A stretch of DNA of 64,000 nucleotides from Ipomoea triloba (taxonomy: Eukaryota; Streptophyta; Magnoliopsida; Solanales; Convolvulaceae). The stretch spans positions 631,866 to 695,865 of the forward strand of contig NC_044920.1 in assembly GCF_003576645.1 (NCBI RefSeq), read 5' to 3'. A program made the translations under genes and the position numbers. Under the pieces are notes generated by a model. That model was not told where the DNA came from and ran no database searches. It worked only from the letters and a program-made list of their open reading frames with translations. Of the stretch, positions 60,292-64,000 are shown in pieces. The first letter of the stretch is position 1. The number at the start of each line of letters is the position of its first letter.

Positions 60292-60887
60292 ACATAATCC
60301 AATGGTTTGGCCCGATAGCTCGTCGGACTAACTCGACTCAATCCAATAACTTTTTAGGACCAGCCCATTTAGCTCGATATTTTATTGGGTTGATTTTATC
60401 GGTCTTAACCCTATAATTTTCAGGGTTTATTGGGCTAGCCCGTTGGTTTAGGGCCCAATTGACATCCCTAATCAAGCGCTTACCGCTACGCCAAAAGCTA
60501 TAACTAGTAGCGAAGGCGCAACTTCCACCACACATTTTCGAGAGGATAGTGCTGAACTTGACCCTTCAGGCCTCTGCCCAACAATCTCCCTAGCCACTGG
60601 GTGCGGGACTTGACCGTTTACCGGCCTCTGCCCAATAGTAACAATCCAATCTCACTTGGATCCTGCAAGTCTCAACTCGTATTAATTTCCAGCATGAAAG
60701 GGTTACATTTAGAAACAATAATCTACCTCATACAGGGAGTCATAGGCTTATGTTGCTGGACTAGTAAATCTTTTGCTGTTTCAGATTTCTGGTGTACAAT
60801 GTTCTTATTGATTAACTATTGACAGGTAGTTTTCTTCATAAGCGGATAGATATAGCAAAAGGGCAGAGTTTTGCACCACTAAAATGA
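56347..60887 (+). CDS. Small three-exon plant protein, probably impaired
   Basis: Exon 1 is 56347-56506 (MSSSNNSLTSS to DRKDEALQ). Exon 2 is about 57784-57894 (LKSDVMVALNKVAKSLDEDS then WMFDGARSHMHLISRP). Exon 3 is 60826-60887 (GSFLHKRIDIAKGQSFAPLK-stop). The exon 2/3 junction is GT-AG and in phase, and about 108 residues result. I recall similar small plant proteins but no function. Exon 1 to exon 2 is a problem: no AG acceptor gives the right phase, since the expected site near 57784 reads TTGCATCTC and the AGs at 57751 and 57756 shift the frame or add residues. The gene may be splice-impaired or use an unusual site. Intron 2 hosts SINE-like DNA and a 2.4-kb hAT element with an assembly gap. 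Confidence 0.45.
56735..56960 (-). mobile_element. SINE-like repeat (TTTTGGCGTAGCGGTAA family)
   Basis: Shares with 57895-58077/60479-60660 the order AGTAGCGAAAG.GCAACT, GCTGGACTTGA.C, TTTACCGG and CGCCCAACAATCTCC (plus-strand reading). The minus-strand box A-like word places it with tRNA-derived SINEs. Confidence 0.5.
57245..57395 (-). mobile_element. tRNA-derived SINE-like element
   Basis: Minus strand: GGGTGGGCGAGTGAGTGCAA (box A-like) then AAATTCAATTC (degenerate box B) and a tail CCTAGTGTGGTTTACC. Related fragments occur near 17120, 18425, 19230 and 22390. Confidence 0.5.
57895..58077 (-). mobile_element. SINE-like repeat, left part, split by a hAT insertion
   Basis: The same SINE-like text as 60479-60660. 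It is interrupted by the hAT element, which starts at 58078 within the ATCAAGCG word. Confidence 0.5.
58542..59164 (+). repeat. 623-bp segment left of the gap, duplicated right of it
   Basis: Matches 59662-60284 at a constant offset of 1120 with no differences seen, including its internal ATATGTGTGAGGAGTATATA repeats and the terminal (AT)n tract that runs into the N block. Confidence 0.93.
59165..59661. other. Assembly gap (497 N)
   Basis: Unresolved bases beginning inside an (AT)n tract. All long open frames crossing it are artefacts of N runs. Confidence 1.
59662..60284 (+). repeat. 623-bp segment right of the gap, identical to 58542-59164
   Basis: Same sequence and orientation as the left flank; probably the same locus represented twice. 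Confidence 0.93.
60479..60660 (-). mobile_element. SINE-like repeat, right part
   Basis: Minus strand ends AGCTTTTGGCGTAGCGGTAA at 60479-60500, a box A-like word, preceded by two tandem CCGGTAAACGGTCAAGTCC-type blocks. Confidence 0.5.
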
Positions 60888-62286
60888 TGGAAAAGAGCCC
60901 CATAAGATAATAGCTCGACCAACTCGACTAGAATTGCCATTGATTATTGGCATAATGGCATAATTGGTATGCAATCAACCTTATAAGGTTTCCTTGAAGA
61001 TGAGGGCATTCCCTATCATTGTGACATTTGCCCTTGTTTATTGGGAATGTAGCAACAAAGTAAACTACCACAAGTCAAAGAAATGGTGTTCTAGATGAAA
61101 ATAGATTAGGTATTTAAGTGATACCATGTCAAAAGATTAGAAAATTTTAAAAATATATCCAGATAAGATTTATGAAAATGGATTCTTGTTTTTTTTTTTT
61201 TTTGAGGAAAAAAATGGATTCTTGTTAAATTGTAATACCAACTCATAGACTAAAAACTTGGGTTGGTTGGGTTTAACAAAGGAAGTCAATATTTATTTAG
61301 AAGCTTGTCAATCAATATATATTTATTAAGAAATTAAACTTGCCATTAAATTATCCAACAACCACAACAAAAGATACTAAAAACGAATTTGTTTTTGCCA
61401 GAAAGGCAAAATTCTAATGGGTACCCACCTCATGTATGTAGAAACTAAATAGGCTTTTACTATCCTGCAATTTTATTTTTCTTTTAAAGGTAAACAAACT
61501 TACAGATTTTTTGCAGTTTTTGCTATTTAGACAAAAAGGAACATTGAATTTTCACATAATCAAGACTTTTGGATTTCCCACTTTAAGAGGTTCTCTTTGA
61601 GATCCATATTTTCTAGATTTCTATAAGGTTCTTCATATAAATAGAAAAAATTTCTACCAGATCTATCACCTAGCAAAAAAAATAAAATAAAATAAAAATC
61701 ATTTTTTTTTTGTAGTCACATAACTTAAAGTCAATCATGTGCATTCAACCTAACATATGTGATATGCCTAGCTTAGTTTCCTTGAAGATGAGGGCATTTC
61801 CCAACATAATGACATTTGCCCTACGTTTACTAGAAATGAAGTAAGAGTTGCATCAATGGTTATTGCATTAATTAAGTTGGGGTTTTAATTTGTCAAGCTA
61901 ATAGATCAATTATTTAATTAAGTGTTGTCATGTCAAAAATTACCTAATTAAAGAAAATTTTGAAAACACGCGTTTTCATTACATTTATGACAATATATGT
62001 CTATAAATTCTTGTCAAGTCATCATAGATTAAAAATATCAAGTTGATTGGCTCCTAAAGGTAGTCAAGAAGCATGATTCTCGTACTAATTTGATCTTTAT
62101 CATTATTCTTTTTGTCGAGTTCATTACACATAATTTTTTTTTAATGTAATAATTTAATTTACATCTCCTTCCTTTGTAGTTGCGTGCTATTAAGCAATCA
62201 AGTCAGTAAATTCCAGACTATTCAACACTAATAATAGTTGCAAAATTGAAAATGCTAAAATTGCACACTGTACAATGATGCATCCC
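60888..62286. other. Intergenic
   Basis: A diverged direct duplication: CCTTGAAGATGAGGGCATT at about 60991 and 61781, with colinear matches for some 300 bp. T-runs lie at 61188-61203. No gene is seen. The bases just right of 62200 should be the 3' UTR of the next gene. Confidence 0.5.
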
Positions 62287-64000
62287 TCACCGGCCACCGG
62301 AGAGAAAAGATTCGGTGATGGAAGTAGAGCCGGAAAACCCACTATTCATCATGGAAGATTTATGGGACAAAACAAAAGAATCAAATCCTTCGGCTCGAGA
62401 ATACATGAGATCATGGCTACTAGAAATCCCCATGGCTGACAGCTCCGGCAACTCTCCGTCACCTTCCAAGTACTGAACCGCTTGCCGGATCGTCGGCCGG
62501 CGGCCGGAATCTGGGTGAGAGCACAATAACCCAAGCTTCAGAACCAACTCCGCTTCACCTTTCGCATATTCCATACCCAAATTTCGATCCATCGCTTCAA
62601 AAACATTCCCTTTTGCCCAACACGAAAACACCCAATCCACCAACACAAAATCCTCGGCCTCTTTCTTAGGTTGTATGGGCCGTTTTCCGGTCGCCACCTC
62701 CAGCAAAAACGCCCCGAATGCGTACACGTCGCTGCTCGTCGTTGCCTTTCCGGTTCTGGTCTGTTCAGGGGCGAGATAACCCAATGTTCCGACGATATGT
62801 GTGGTATGCGGGTCTGTTCCATGATCGTACAATCTCGCTAAACCAAAATCTCCAATTTTTCCATTAAATTCACTGTCTAGTAAAATATTACTAGCCTTTA
62901 TATCTCTATGGATCACGACTTGCTCCCACCCTTCATGTAAATACAGCAGCCCAGAAGCCACTCCTTTGACCACCGCAAACCTGCGACTCCAGCTTAGAAT
63001 GTTGTCGTTTGGTGGGTTGTATAAATACCTGTTAGTATAACATTTGTATTGGCGCGTTAGCCTTCCTTAATTACTCTAATAGAAATAAAACAAACATAAA
63101 TAGGGATATTGTGATATTGATAATAAGTTAATTGATTGTTTTAAATACAATAATTCATGAAGTGATTCTCTTATGAGACCGCCTCACATATTTTTATCCA
63201 TGAGTCTATTTGGATCAAGATCGGAATATAACACTTACACAAAAAAAATGTAATACTAATTAGAAATAAAAATTTTAAAATATTACATTTTTTCAAAAGT
63301 ATTATATTTTCATTAATAAACATTTTATTCGTGATTAATATTATAATTTTTTGTTGCCTTCCCTCTAGAGAAGGTTACCTTTTTTGGCCGCCTTTTTCGG
63401 CGAAGGTGACCTTTACTGGTCGTCTTTGCTGGAGAAGGCGACCATTTGGTCAATGGCGAATGTTTCCTGATAAAATTTCTCCTGGACAACACCAGTCAAC
63501 AACAAAAATGAGGGTCAAGTATGTATTTCTACTGATAACCTGTTGGTTATCAGTAGATTTGGTTGATTTAATAAAAAAATACATACATAACATGTTGAAG
63601 GTTTAATTATATATTTTTTAAATTTATGTACCTAATTAACTATTAGTGTAAAATTTAAGGGTCTATTCGAACATTTATCCATTAGTCAATATCAAAACCT
63701 GAATTTCTTTCCATACCTGTCTAAACTTCTATTAGGCATGTACTCATACACCAAGAAGAGCTCCCCTTTCCGGCGGCAATAGCCCAGAAATCTCACCAAA
63801 TTCCGGTGGCGCAACCGCCCAATACTCACCACCTCCGCCACAAATTCCCTTATCCCTTGCTTTGAATCATGCGACACTTTCTTCACCGCAACCTCAATCC
63901 CTATCGCAGGTAACACCCCTTTGTACACCGACCCAAACCCCCCTTTCCCCAACAATTCACTCTCTCTAAATCCTTTTGTCGCCATATACAAATCCTTGAA
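62287..64000 (-). CDS. L-type lectin receptor-like kinase, C-terminal part
   Basis: Exons 63717->64000 and 62287-63028 are joined in phase ([12 protein letters not shown]). They cover the kinase domain: GKGGFG loop, VAVKK Lys, [10 protein letters not shown] alpha-C Glu, HRDIKASN catalytic loop, [18 protein letters not shown], then a Ser-rich tail ending [11 protein letters not shown]. All catalytic motifs are intact, so an active kinase is expected. The lectin and membrane parts lie right of the window. It is a paralogue of the gene at 41856-44296, same strand, about 18 kb away. The 688-bp intron between the kinase N-lobe and C-lobe is absent from its neighbour, and holds a half-copy of the MITE seen at 45438-45725. 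Confidence 0.93.
63165..63345. mobile_element. MITE fragment in the LecRK intron
   Basis: TATGAGACCGCCTCACATAT, followed by ATGAGTCTATTTGGATCAAG and AATGTAATACTAATTAG, matches one arm and the core of 45438-45725. Confidence 0.5.

Larger units (their letters stand above)
58078..60470. mobile_element. hAT-like non-autonomous element with TAGGGATGTCAATTGGGCC ends
   Basis: Left TAGGGATGTCAATTGGGCC and right GGGCCCAATTGACATCCCTA are near-perfect inverted repeats. A perfect 8-bp duplication, ATCAAGCG (58070-58077 and 60471-60478), flanks it. Subterminal GGGCT/AGCCC-rich text surrounds an AT-rich core with (AT)n tracts and the gap. The true length is unknown because the core is misassembled. No transposase frame seen. 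Confidence 0.88.

Overview
This window is nuclear DNA from a flowering plant, most likely a eudicot and possibly an asterid. The evidence is GT-AG introns, plant-only families (patellin, FAE1-type 3-ketoacyl-CoA synthase, L-type lectin receptor kinase), AT-rich intergenic DNA with many (AT)n tracts, and plant-type Helitron, hAT, MULE, Tourist and Stowaway elements. The species cannot be fixed from sequence alone. Genes are sparse: six multi-exon genes or parts of genes, two single-exon genes and several decayed ones. Roughly half of the rest can be assigned to mobile DNA.

Layout. 1-2.6 kb: 5' half of a UBAC2/RBL18-like rhomboid-related gene (minus) running off the left edge. 3.7-9.5 kb: a probable non-autonomous Helitron carrying a broken RPA70-like gene, a perfect 99-bp inverted copy of part of it, a possible Helitron N-terminal exon, a Stowaway MITE and a hAT MITE. 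13.0-15.4 kb: patellin (minus). 15.4-24.5 kb: gene-free, with a Tourist MITE, nested MULE-like foldbacks, SINEs and an LTR-like block. 24.6-27.8 kb: GNAT acetyltransferase (minus). 27.8-33.3 kb: duplicated non-coding repeats. 33.3-33.7 kb: small basic protein (minus). 36.2-40.0 kb: ten-exon D-2-hydroxyacid dehydrogenase (minus). 41.9-44.3 kb: L-type lectin receptor pseudokinase (minus). 44.3-53 kb: repeats, including a hAT element filled by a 44-bp satellite. 53.2-54.6 kb: 3-ketoacyl-CoA synthase (plus). 56.3-60.9 kb: small three-exon gene split by a hAT insertion that contains an assembly gap. 62.3-64.0 kb: second lectin receptor kinase with intact catalytic motifs, running off the right edge.

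The genes form no pathway or operon, as expected for a plant chromosome. The two lectin receptor kinases are paralogues about 18 kb apart; one has lost the alpha-C Glu, the HRD Asp and the DFG Asp, while the other keeps them.

The strongest leads are the pseudokinase/kinase pair with differently placed introns, the composite Helitron, the hAT element with a perfect target duplication and a homogeneous 44-bp array, and a false-looking 623-bp duplication flanking the gap. Exon boundaries were derived by hand from splice signals and reading phase. No database search was run.
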